Source: JAVVEH01 sp032251435
Lineage (GTDB): Bacteria > Verrucomicrobiota > Lentisphaeria > Oligosphaerales > MVZH01
Reading direction: 5' to 3'
Length of the DNA stretch: 32,497 nt
Assembly: GCA_032251435.1 (NCBI GenBank)
Contig: JAVVEH010000046.1
Coordinates: 1-32,497 of the forward strand
Below are positions 22,990-31,900 of this stretch, piece by piece. The notes below the pieces were generated by a model. That model was not told the origin of the DNA. It searched no databases and saw nothing but the letters and a program-made list of their open reading frames with translations. Made by a program: the position numbers and the translations under genes. Position 1 is the stretch's first letter; each line of letters starts with the position of its first letter.

Positions 22990-25605
22990 TTAGCCGTGTA
23001 CGTCCCCATTGCCGTCTGCCGGTTTTTGGGCAGCTTCTTTCAACTTTTCCTGGACGATGGCTTTGTAGTCTTCTGTCCATTGCTTTTCGGTTTCAGAGCT
23101 CCATGTCCGGTAATTCATATCCTCGTATTTTTCCCGGAACCGTTCATAGACCTTCTCGGGGGGCATTTCTTTCAGCTTCTGCTGGCAGAATGGACAGAGA
23201 GAAAAGTCCTTTTCCCGGTTTCCCCAGGCGGTTCCATTGCTGGAGTCCAGGCAGGAGCTCACGGTACAGCCATATAGCTTCGCATTGATCATAAAGACAT
23301 AGGCAATGGATTTCGCCAGCATATCAACGAGGACCGCATGGTTGCCGGCACCGTGCCACCGCTGATAAGAAATTAACCTGAATCCGCAAAAGCTGGAACC
23401 GTACAAAAACCTGTTGTTGCCTGCAAAAATGTCTTTGTCGGTGATGACGGCGACGGCAATGGCATCTTCCGGAATGGTATAGCTGTTTCTCAATCGCCAC
23501 AATGTAGCTTTCACTTCATACTGCCCTCTGCTTCTTTTAAAACAAGATGGATCATCGGGCATTGGTACTTTGGGTAACACGATGACATCGCATCCCAAAA
23601 ACTCTTTGACGGCCGGAATGGCATCATTGATCATCGTCATATCCGGTTTGCCGAAAGGAATCACATATAGCTTATATTTATCCGGGATGGTGTAAAATTC
23701 CGCTAACTGCTTAGGTTTGGGCGGTTTCACTCCCAAGGATTCCCGAGTTTGTTTTATTTCTTCACGCAACTTGTTGAGCTGATCGCGTTTTTTATACCCG
23801 GATTGCTCCATAGATTTTTTGCTGTCAAGGTTTGCCAAAATGGTTGCTGCCGCCTCCTTGTTGTCGTCGGCAATCAGAATTTTGGCAATTTCCAATTGCA
23901 CCTCCGGTCGTACAGCAGCCCAAGGACCTATTCTTTTTGAATAATGCAAGGCGGCTTCCTGCCCTTCGAGTCGCGCTAAAAGCCGCAACTTTCTGATTAT
24001 TCGTTCGCCATGAAGTTCGTTGCGTATGTAGCGGTCATACGCAATTAAATCATCAAGTTCTTTTCTGTCATTTTCGGAATTACCAATCAAGGGATAGAGT
24101 CTTGTCCGTAAGTCAACAGCGAGAGTCTTATTTCCCGCAGATTGCGCCCATTTGAGAGCAGTCGTGTAATCTTTCTTCTTGAAATAACACTCCGCGATTA
24201 CCGCTCGCGTGTACCGGGGATTATCCTGCGGGTGATCCGCAAGTTGTTTTTTCGCCAGCGCCACAGCTTCATCGATCCGCTCGGGAAGATAATTCAAAGT
24301 GAGAGCCCTGTAGGGTAAAATATAGGGGGTGTCTTCCGAATATTTAACTTTGGCGAAGAACTTCTCGGCCAACTCCACAAATTTCCGTATTTGCTCCTTT
24401 TTAATACCTTCTTCACACAAAAGGCGGAAAGAAATGATCTTTGCCGTATTGTAGAGTGTCAGTTGGTCGTCACCTGCCAATAGATAGATTGTTTCCAGCA
24501 GAGGGGTCGCAGATTCAGCAAGATTCTCTCTATCGGTTCTGCTGCATGTCATACTTGAAAGAAGTTCTGAATAAATGGTGACTTCTTTCTTGAGGGAGTC
24601 CGGGGAGGCCTGACTTAACAGCGGAACAGGAGAACTCTTTTTAACAAAGTCGAGGACAATTTCCGCAGCTTTGTCAGAAAGCTGATCGGGAGGGCAGACG
24701 GTTGTCGCGCTTGAGACAATGACGGCTTTCTTGCCGTCTACCAGGAAAAGGTCCAAATGGAGGTCGCGACTGCCTTTTCGTTCTTTGCTGACGCTCCCCA
24801 TGACAATTTTGTCTGCGCCGACCATTCGGGCGATATTGGCGGCGACTGTTTCGGTGGCGGATCCCATGGCGGAGATCTTCAGTTCATCCAGAATCTTGTG
24901 AATCTCACTACGCTCGACAAGGCCGGTGAGTTTATCTGACTGTTGCAGGGATACCTCCAGAACCGCTGCCAGATCCCGGTCGGCAGGCTGGCGCATCTGA
25001 TGCTTGCCTTCGTTGCGTTTGATAGATAAAACCGCCCACGTCTCGTCTATTCTTTCTTGCCGCAGGGCTGTCTTTTCAGGACGGGGTTTCAGCTTAAGGG
25101 CCTTGACAATCTCTGCGGTGACATCGTCGGCGTAAAGGATCGATTCTTTCGGTATGAATTCAATCTTCTTAAAATTGTCTTCATTGTCATCATTGAGGTC
25201 CGTGATCAGTAAAGTGCAACCAAGATCAACATTATTTCTTCTTCCGGGCGTTCGTCGGGCGATTTTAAAATAGCCAACCAGTGAGTAGTCGGCGGCAGGC
25301 AGAGTTTGAGCGGCGGGGCTTTCTTTCTCGAGTTGATGCATCTTGTCGAGTTGCCGTTCGACGGACAGCGTTATTCCGTTACTGCGGCTGAGAATGGTGC
25401 AGTTGTAGTTCTGTAGCAGATTTGCCGACACTCTATCTCTAAGGGCTGCAATTGCCGCAGGTTCACAGCCGCTGAAATCGTAAAACGGCGCGATGGCGAT
25501 CACGACTGGCTTGTCATCTGCAGCGTGGCCCGCTGGGATTATTGCTACTGCGGAAAGCAGGATAAACCCCGCTGCCAGTCTTCTCAATCCGAAAAAATTA
25601 AACAT
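22990..25605 (-). CDS. Secreted CsgG/LpoB-like protein with TPR-like region and degenerate archaemetzincin domain
   Basis: This 871-residue protein starts with a signal peptide (cleavage likely after AGHA, residue 28). Two CsgG/LpoB-like domains follow, at about 35-165 and 200-310 (TGLVERSEIHKILDELKIS, VGADKIVMGSVSK). Next is an alpha-helical, probably TPR-like region (340-620). Residues about 650-812 look like an archaemetzincin: RGQY (693-696), VITDKDIFAGNNRFLYG, a FRLISYQRW strand, and the structural zinc pattern Cys780-x4-Cys785-x18-Cys804-x2-Cys807. The catalytic motif HExxHxxGxxH expected directly before Cys780 reads YVFMINAKLYG, so the domain should be inactive. A Gln/Glu/Lys-rich tail ends the protein. 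AAGGAAGGA precedes the ATG. It lies downstream of the other CsgG-like gene, and the pair is bracketed by direct repeats. Function is not known. Confidence 0.75.
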   Translation of the reverse strand: MFNFFGLRRLAAGFILLSAVAIIPAGHAADDKPVVIAIAPFYDFSGCEPAAIAALRDRVSANLLQNYNCTILSRSNGITLSVERQLDKMHQLEKESPAAQTLPAADYSLVGYFKIARRTPGRRNNVDLGCTLLITDLNDDNEDNFKKIEFIPKESILYADDVTAEIVKALKLKPRPEKTALRQERIDETWAVLSIKRNEGKHQMRQPADRDLAAVLEVSLQQSDKLTGLVERSEIHKILDELKISAMGSATETVAANIARMVGADKIVMGSVSKERKGSRDLHLDLFLVDGKKAVIVSSATTVCPPDQLSDKAAEIVLDFVKKSSPVPLLSQASPDSLKKEVTIYSELLSSMTCSRTDRENLAESATPLLETIYLLAGDDQLTLYNTAKIISFRLLCEEGIKKEQIRKFVELAEKFFAKVKYSEDTPYILPYRALTLNYLPERIDEAVALAKKQLADHPQDNPRYTRAVIAECYFKKKDYTTALKWAQSAGNKTLAVDLRTRLYPLIGNSENDRKELDDLIAYDRYIRNELHGERIIRKLRLLARLEGQEAALHYSKRIGPWAAVRPEVQLEIAKILIADDNKEAAATILANLDSKKSMEQSGYKKRDQLNKLREEIKQTRESLGVKPPKPKQLAEFYTIPDKYKLYVIPFGKPDMTMINDAIPAVKEFLGCDVIVLPKVPMPDDPSCFKRSRGQYEVKATLWRLRNSYTIPEDAIAVAVITDKDIFAGNNRFLYGSSFCGFRLISYQRWHGAGNHAVLVDMLAKSIAYVFMINAKLYGCTVSSCLDSSNGTAWGNREKDFSLCPFCQQKLKEMPPEKVYERFREKYEDMNYRTWSSETEKQWTEDYKAIVQEKLKEAAQKPADGNGDVHG

Positions 25606-25909
25606 ACAAAATCCTTCCTTTCAAGGTTTTGGTGGTGAATCATAAGCCACATGAAAATAAAATTTGGTAATGCCCGAAAAGTGGGGGATAGAAAATTTAA
25701 ATCCCAAGCCCCGAAAGGGGGATATGAAAAAAGCAGTCAATCTCATGTCTTCTTTTTTAACGGGCGGATTTTCCCCCTTATTCCGGATAAATCCGGTACA
25801 CCAACAGCGTGGATCGACCCTTTCAGCATGCGCGGATGCTCTTCGTCGGTGTACCGACTTCAGTCGGAATCTTCTCTTCTTTTTTCTCGCGAACGATAAG
25901 CCGTCAAGC
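25606..25909. other. Intergenic spacer between the two CsgG-like genes
   Basis: Three hundred bases with no supportable gene. The part next to the 871-residue gene carries its ribosome-binding site. At 25795-25867 lies a nested inverted-repeat structure listed separately. No clear promoter was found, so the two genes may be read as one transcript through this spacer. Confidence 0.4.
25795..25867. repeat. Nested inverted repeats (stem-loop element)
   Basis: Outer arms GGTACACCAAC (25795-25805) and GTCGGTGTACC (25845-25855) pair with one mismatch. Inside, AGCAT/ATGCT arms frame 25825-25840. The right outer arm overlaps a second perfect hairpin, CCGACT-TC-AGTCGG (25854-25867), so two folds compete. 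It may be a terminator, a processing site in the bicistronic RNA, or a dispersed extragenic element. No T-tract. Confidence 0.5.
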
Positions 25910-26941
25910 CTATTTCCGGTTCCACTTTTTGGCGAGATCGTAAAGGAACGTGTCGGCGAGTTTGTTGCCAGCGGCCTGGATGGCTTTCTTGCCGGCTACA
26001 ATCTCACTCAGACCGGTGGCACCAGCGTAGGCGCTGTCGGCTAAAAGGACTTCATCGCCTTCCACCTCGACCGCTTTAAGCTCTACACGGGCGCGACAGC
26101 CCTCGAATTCTCCAATCGTCGCGCCAAGTTCAGCAATGGCTTCCCCGTAAAGCAACACGTCCGCACCCTTTTCTTTGGCGTATGCCGTCGCTGTTTTAAG
26201 TGTGGAAAGCCGCTTACGCAATCTGTCTTTAGGCGATGCCACAGCCTGCCCGGTTTTCATCATTTTTACGTATTCAGAGTCAATGACCTTGAAGCCTCCG
26301 CTGAGCAGTCGCTTGGTGAGTTCGGTTTCCGCGGCGGGGTCGATCACACGTATTTCGCGGACATGCTGTTCCGGGATCACGACCATGACGACCGGTCGTT
26401 TCCATTCAGCGGGAATTTCCCTTACAGTTGTTTTCTCCGAACCAGCCAATTTTTCCTTTTCAGCATTAAATTTGGCAATCAAATCTTCTACGCCTTTTGC
26501 CAACGCCCGCCCGGCTTCGATGGGATCATCGCCTTCCTTAATTTTGGCATAAGAAAGTTTCACTAGAGTGGTTTCCACATCGACAATCCGGACAATGGCC
26601 ATGGTCTTACCACCGGCCTTTTGCAGTTTGCCGCTGCAAAAATACTGAGCTCCCACAATTTTCCCCAGCTGTTTTGCTGATTCCTGGCTAACCATTCCCT
26701 GCTGTGCAAGTTGCAGTTCTTTGAGGGCTTTGAGCATTTGCGGGCGGTCAACCAGTGTTATGTTGTCGGATACGGATAATTCGGCCTGCATGACATCTGA
26801 TATTAGTTCACGTTCTTTGGCCAGATCCCCAGACGCACTAAGTGGGTTAACCGCCACGACCGTCTTGGCACTTGCGGCGGCAACCACCAGGATGTAAACT
26901 GTGCAGGTTACGATTCGAGACAGTTTGGTGTGAAAATTCAT
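25910..26941 (-). CDS. Secreted CsgG/LpoB-like protein
   Basis: The 343-residue product has a signal peptide (cleavage likely after ASA, residue 25). A CsgG/curli-assembly-type domain with the LpoB/TolB-N-like fold follows: ISDVMQAELSVSDNITLVDRPQMLKALKELQL, then GKIVGAQYFCSGKLQK. A second related domain occupies about residues 185-325 (RLLSGGFKVIDSEYVKMMK, AKEKGADVLLYGEAIAELG). There is no lipobox, so it is probably periplasmic and soluble. CsgG-like proteins support outer-membrane secretion and LpoB activates a cell-wall synthase; which role applies is unknown. It has AAGG before its ATG and a promoter at 27026-27053. It probably forms a two-gene unit with the 871-residue protein. Confidence 0.8.
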   Translation of the reverse strand: MNFHTKLSRIVTCTVYILVVAAASAKTVVAVNPLSASGDLAKERELISDVMQAELSVSDNITLVDRPQMLKALKELQLAQQGMVSQESAKQLGKIVGAQYFCSGKLQKAGGKTMAIVRIVDVETTLVKLSYAKIKEGDDPIEAGRALAKGVEDLIAKFNAEKEKLAGSEKTTVREIPAEWKRPVVMVVIPEQHVREIRVIDPAAETELTKRLLSGGFKVIDSEYVKMMKTGQAVASPKDRLRKRLSTLKTATAYAKEKGADVLLYGEAIAELGATIGEFEGCRARVELKAVEVEGDEVLLADSAYAGATGLSEIVAGKKAIQAAGNKLADTFLYDLAKKWNRK

Positions 26942-27025
26942 AGAAATATATTTCCTTTCGTTTTTACCTAGGTTTTTCTTTTGGAGAAAAAGTCGGTCAA
27001 TACATCCTTTCTAAATGGGGAATTC

Positions 27026-27053
27026 AGAATAATCCATAAAATAGCCCTGTCAA
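27026..27053 (-). promoter_or_regulatory. Putative promoter of the CsgG-like gene pair
   Basis: On the minus strand a perfect TTGACA (27053-27048) and TATTCT (27031-27026, 4 of 6) are separated by 16 bases. They sit between repeat copy B and the start codon, about 85 bases from the ATG. Confidence 0.5.
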
Positions 27054-27073
27054 GCATTGAGCGAAGTGGGCGC

Positions 27074-27300
27074 TTCCGGGTTATAGTGTATCCGGGGGAT
27101 GCCAGACCCCGGCGCGGCATCGACCTGCCGCTGTCTTTTTGTTTGTAGCCCACAGCTTCAGCGTGTCTTATCCCCGGGGACACCCGTCAGATTCCAAATA
27201 TTCGATTTGCGAACCCCGCAAAATACTCCTGGCAGAGCATCAGAAAAAATCCGGACTTTGCCAGATTTCAGTTCGCTAAAAGCAAAAAGTAGAACCCGGC
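27074..27300 (+). repeat. Long direct repeat, copy B
   Basis: Second copy of the element at 22646-22877, same orientation, 227 bases. Identical blocks are 27157-27198 and 27200-27226. Differences include several single-base indels that shift any reading frame, which argues against a coding repeat. The rest of the 393-base gap (26942-27334) is the promoter region of the CsgG-like gene on the left and 34 unremarkable bases on the right. Confidence 0.85.
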
Positions 27301-27334
27301 TTCCCCGAATGGCACTTAGCCACTGGAGCGATGC

Positions 27335-27970
27335 TCATTCCGTTATCTCAAAAACCAGCGTCACGCTATCCTCGGCCGCAACATCCTCAGGGTCGATGTC
27401 CGCGTCGTAGGCTGACATATCTTCGGTGCCCTCGGCTATCATGCAAGCCTCCCCTTCGAAGATTCGCACTTCGGTCCACCCGTAGTCCATTTGCATCAGT
27501 TTTCCCAGTTTCACACCCGCTGCTTCGGCCAAGGTTTCCGCATTCTCCCTGGCAATCTGCACCGCATGGATCAGCACCATCCTTCGCAAGGCATCCTTGT
27601 CGTTGACTGAAAACGTCAAGTTGATTTGTGCGCCATTGTGGCCTTGAGCCACATGGCGCAAGACCTTGTTCAGTAAAGCCTTGTCCATCGGCACTTCGAT
27701 CTGCATCTTATGGGTTGCCTTATACCCGGCAAATACGTACTGACGGTTTTTGTACTCCGTTTCTACGCGCACATTGAACGAAGTTGTTTTAAGCCGAGCC
27801 TTGTCCAGGCCAGACGCCGCCATGCTCTCCCTCAGGTCGTCGGCACGGGTATTGAGATCCCGCACGCTCTCTTCGTATTCCTTCGCCGTCGACTCGACAT
27901 CGAAGGCGAGTATAACCATGTCGGGTTCCATGGTGGCATGGCCCTTGCCCTGAACTTTCATCACTCTCAT
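27335..27970 (-). CDS. SIMPL-domain (DUF541) protein
   Basis: The 211-residue protein is a SIMPL-domain protein: VQGKGHATMEPDMVILAFDVESTAKEY at the start, LKTTSFNVRVETEY, GYKATHKMQIEVP, ARENAETLAEAAGVKLGKLMQ and a closing VTLVFEITE strand. SIMPL proteins are widespread, of uncertain function, and in Gram-negatives are mostly periplasmic. This one has no signal peptide. The start at 27970 is supported by AGGAG seven bases upstream, so it should be cytosolic. An upstream in-frame ATG at 28045 would add 25 residues through a stem-loop and is not favoured. Acidic residues crowd near the C-terminus (DADIDPEDVAAED). Probably a single-gene unit. Confidence 0.88.
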   Translation of the reverse strand: MRVMKVQGKGHATMEPDMVILAFDVESTAKEYEESVRDLNTRADDLRESMAASGLDKARLKTTSFNVRVETEYKNRQYVFAGYKATHKMQIEVPMDKALLNKVLRHVAQGHNGAQINLTFSVNDKDALRRMVLIHAVQIARENAETLAEAAGVKLGKLMQMDYGWTEVRIFEGEACMIAEGTEDMSAYDADIDPEDVAAEDSVTLVFEITE

Positions 27971-27998
27971 CGGTTGTCTCCTGTTCTTTGCTTTAGAG

Positions 27999-28026
27999 AC
28001 TCGTGCGAAATGGCTTTCACACGAGT
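27999..28026 (-). promoter_or_regulatory. Stem-loop between the ORF6N gene and the SIMPL gene
   Basis: ACTCGTG and CACGAGT pair perfectly. Inside, one mismatch is followed by GAAA/TTTC closing a TGGC tetraloop, 12 positions in all with one mismatch. It lies 28 bases before the SIMPL ATG and 46 bases after the ORF6N stop. It lacks a T-tract, so it is either a weak terminator of the upstream operon or a leader hairpin. Confidence 0.5.
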
Positions 28027-28072
28027 AAGCTTCAGTTTTCAGCATGTGAACGTCAAATTACGCGACTGGCAT

Positions 28073-28963
28073 TTATTCACCCGGCTGTATTTTCCCCAGC
28101 ATCTCCACCGCCGCCATTTCCATCTTTGAAAAGGCGAACCACTTTTTGCCAAGGTCTTTGAGCGACGCGCCGATGTGGTAGATGGCGTCGTCGATGATCA
28201 GAAACCGGTCATGGGCGAGTTTGAACTCGCGCGCCTCGATGGCCGGGTATTGCGTGTTGAATTTGGCGATGTCCTGCTCCAGTTGCCGACTGATTGATTT
28301 GGTCAGCAGTTTCGCGCCCACCCCGTCCTTGCGCTTGGCCAGCAGCGTCAGCACACTGTCGTCCACATAGTTGTCGATCAGGATAATCCGCTGCCTGGCG
28401 GAGCGGATCAGGTCGCAGACAAAGGCGTAGGCATCAAAAACCTGGCCATCGAAGAAAATTCCTTGCTTGGGTTTGACGTTTTTTTCTTCCAATGCCTTAA
28501 AGACCTTCTCGAACCGTTCGTCTGTCCTGATTTCACTGGCGATCTGGCGTTTTTCGATATGATTGAGCCGCCGAAAGACATCCGCACTATGCGCTAGAAA
28601 CTGCCGCTGCCTCACGAAGGCATTCATGATGTAAATACTGGTTTGCACCGCCGTATCACTTCTCAAAACCGCCGACAACATTGCAACGCCTTGCTCGCTA
28701 AAGGCGTAAGGCAAGCTCGTCGAATGTTTCAAACTGGCGAACCGGTCACAATCTGTGACCAGTTGCTCACTTTCATGTTGGGTAAGCTGAAATCGGAATT
28801 GCTCGGGGAATCGGGCAACATTTCTTTTCACAGCCTGGTTCAACACTTTGGTTTCCACGCCGTAAAGGGATGCCAAGTCGCGATCCAGCATGACCTGCTG
28901 ACCCCGAATCATGAAGATATATTGTTCGGTCAGTAACAGTTCCGGTTTCAGGTCTAGGCTCAT
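28073..28963 (-). CDS. ORF6N-domain protein with PLD-like C-terminal domain
   Basis: This protein has 296 residues. Residues 10-100 are an ORF6N domain (IFMIRGQQVMLDRDLASLYG, RNVARFPEQFRFQL, YAFSEQGVAMLSAVLRS), a DNA-binding module first seen in phage and viral proteins. Residues about 125-165 look coiled-coil. Residues 170-285 resemble a phospholipase-D-like domain: IFFDGQVFDAYAFVCDLI, RIILIDNYVD, and H251-x-R253-x4-D258 (an HKD motif with Arg for Lys) before IYHIGASLKDLG. Such two-domain proteins are often carried next to restriction-modification genes, and here the start overlaps the methylase/nuclease stop by 4 bases. A role in regulating or assisting that system is an inference. Confidence 0.82.
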   Translation of the reverse strand: MSLDLKPELLLTEQYIFMIRGQQVMLDRDLASLYGVETKVLNQAVKRNVARFPEQFRFQLTQHESEQLVTDCDRFASLKHSTSLPYAFSEQGVAMLSAVLRSDTAVQTSIYIMNAFVRQRQFLAHSADVFRRLNHIEKRQIASEIRTDERFEKVFKALEEKNVKPKQGIFFDGQVFDAYAFVCDLIRSARQRIILIDNYVDDSVLTLLAKRKDGVGAKLLTKSISRQLEQDIAKFNTQYPAIEAREFKLAHDRFLIIDDAIYHIGASLKDLGKKWFAFSKMEMAAVEMLGKIQPGE

Positions 28964-31900
28964 GCCTGCCTCCTCCCCGAATCTTCCACAATATTGATTT
29001 CCTCATCCGTCAAATCATAGAGTTCGTAGACCAGGCGGTCGATCTGGGCATCGGTGGCGTCAATCTGGCGTTGCAGGACGGTCTTGTCGTGGGCGGTCTT
29101 GGCAGCCTGGAGCTGCTTGTTCAATTCGAGCATCCGCTCGACCAGAGCCACCAGCCGGTCGTTGCGCGGATCGTTCTTGCTGAAGGCAATCGGAGCAGTC
29201 TCGATATACTGTTTTGAAAATTTGATATAGCCGCCGCGCAAATCCGTGCTCTGCGCCCTGATGATCATCCCGAACAGCTTCGAGTTCAGCATCCCGAGCA
29301 GATATTTCAGCGGCATGCCTTCCATTTTTGGCCGCACGCCGTAAAATGGTCCGCTGCCGCCACCGGTCATGCAGATGCCATTCTCGTCCAGCATCACCGT
29401 CGGCTTCAGCGCCGTGACCTGAATGATCAATTTAGGCGCGTCCATTTTCGTCAGATTCTGAGATCGGCCGAATGCATACCATGCGTCATGTCGCCACTTG
29501 CCGTTCTCACGATTCATGAGTGTGTTGCGGTGTTTGTTGAGATAGAACCATCCTTCGGGGCAGTGTTGCGCCATGAAGTCGGGGGGCATCAATTGCGCAA
29601 CATTGTTCAAAATTTGATATGGAAAGACGATGCGTGCGGATGCAACTGGAGGTGCATAGGCGGACAGATGGCCGGTGAGAAGAAGGGGTCTGGTCAGCCT
29701 CTGCTCAATTCGATCCTCATCGGATACAACAAAAATCTTATCCGCACTTGTTTGAAGGCCAACGAAAATATCAGCAACATCCCCCAATTTGGTTTTTTCC
29801 CGATGAATGCGCTCCAGCAACTTGGCGTTTTTACCGACCGCGAAATTCCATTCGTCATCTCCGATCAGTTTCGCGGGGATCTTGCCGCTGGTGGTTTGGG
29901 AGTCGGTTTTGATCTGCCTCACGCGGTATACGGCAGCCGCTTCGTTCATTTCAATCCTGTCGGGCGGCCCTTCGGGTTCAGCAATCCCCATTAGATCCCT
30001 GCGCCATGCGCCGAGATCATTCACCTTCACAAAGAAACACTCATCCGCCCCGCTCTTGTCCAGAAACATTAGGCACGTGTATGTCGCCACCCCCGGAAAA
30101 ACCTGCTGGGCACCAAAATGGACTACGTGAGCCAGATGCTGTCCTTCGGCAATTATACCTCGCAGAGGCCGACCGTATTTCGCATTGAAAAACTTGCTTG
30201 GGAGGATAAAACCAAGGCACCCGACAGAGTTGAGCAGCGCCAGGCCCTTCTCCACAAATACGGTGTAGATATCATAGTTTCCCGCGCTGGCTGATCGGTA
30301 GCGCTGTCTGCAGAAATCCACTTCTGTCGGTGCCCATTCCTTCATGGCCTGAATTCGAACATACGGCGGGTTGCCGATCACCGCGTCGAAGCCGCCTTTG
30401 TCTTCTTCCTTTACGCCCTTCGCGCTTGCCGGGCGTAGTTTCAACGAAGACTGGTCCTTCCTGTTCAAAATCTCCGGGAATTCGGCTTCCCAGTCGAAAG
30501 CATTGATGCGGTAGGTTTCCTCCATGTCGAAGAGGGTGGGCTGTCCGGTGGTGTAGAAATCCGGTCCGATCAGGGAGTTGCCGCATTTGATGTTGCCGCC
30601 GAGATCGGGGAGTGCCCGTTCGTTGAACAGCATGAGCTGATTGCTCAGGGTCTGTTCACTTTCCCCTTCCAGAACTTTAAGCAACAGCGACAGCTTGGTG
30701 ACCTCGACGGCCTGCTGATCGATGTCGACCCCGTAGATGTTGTTGATCAGGATGCGTTTGCGTTCGGCGGTGGTCAGTTTCCATTCCTCACCGCGCCCCT
30801 GGTAGAGGACCGGGGTTTTGCCCCGGGCATATTTTTCGGGATTATCTTTGACATACCAGTCCCGATGCCAGTCGAGCAGGTGCTGGTACGCGCCGATGAG
30901 AAACGACCCCGACCCGCAAGCCGGATCGAGAATGCGGAGCTTGGATGCCTTTTTCGGGGTGGATCCGGCAAGCAGCTTGCCGACCGTGTTTTCGACAATG
31001 TAGTCGACGATATAGGTGGGTGTGTAGTAGACCCCGCCGGCCTTGCGGACTTCCGGTTTCTCCTCAATTTTCGCCTGATGCCCGGCGGTCAGCCGGATGA
31101 CCTTGCCGAGAAAGCGCTCGTAGACCTGGCCGAGGATGTCGGCCGGCAGGACCGAGAACTCGTAGGGGCTCTCGGGATAGTACATGCGCTTAAGCAGGGC
31201 CTTGAGCACCTTGTCGTCGACCGACAGGGTCAGCGACAGCTCGTCCGGGGTGTCGGCGCGCCCCTTTTCGGTCTTGAAATGAAAGAGTCCGGAGTTGTAT
31301 CGGTCGTCGGCCATGCGAAACAGTTCGCAGAGGCGCGGATAGGTGCGGACACCGTTGCCGAGGGCCTGAAGGCGGCCATAGGGTTCGATGCCGCGGTCTT
31401 CGCAGATGCGCAGGAAGACCAGCCGGTCGATGGTGCGCTGGACGGCGAAGTTCAATTCGCGGGAACTGATCCGCGGATTCCGCAGGGCGATGTTTTTGGC
31501 CAGGATCTCCCGCCAGGACTCGATTTCCTTGAGAAATTCATCGTCGACTTCGGCGGTGCCGCGCTTGCCTTTTGCGGAGTCCGCAAATTTGTCGAACGAG
31601 CCTTTAAGGATGGCTTCGCGTGCGAAGATGGCGGCGATCTCGTCCCAGCGGTCGATGTATTCATCGAACTTCAGGTACATGATACGGGACTTCGATGCCT
31701 TGTCCGACTGGACGGGGCGGGCGCGGCAGTCGTAGACGGCGAATTCCTCGAAATCGGTGAGAATGCTCAGGGGCAGTTTCGCGGACCACGCATAGCGGCG
31801 GAGCTGATAGGCGGGATGGGTGTCGGCTTTGATGTTGACCGACGGTTTCTTGGTTTCCAGAAAGAATTTTCGGGTGCCGCCAATGCGGAAGCAGTAGTCC

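Noticed and set aside
20197..22990. Prophage or integrase-bounded island
   Set aside because: No integrase, tRNA, or matching attachment repeats were found; accessory status rests on gene content only.
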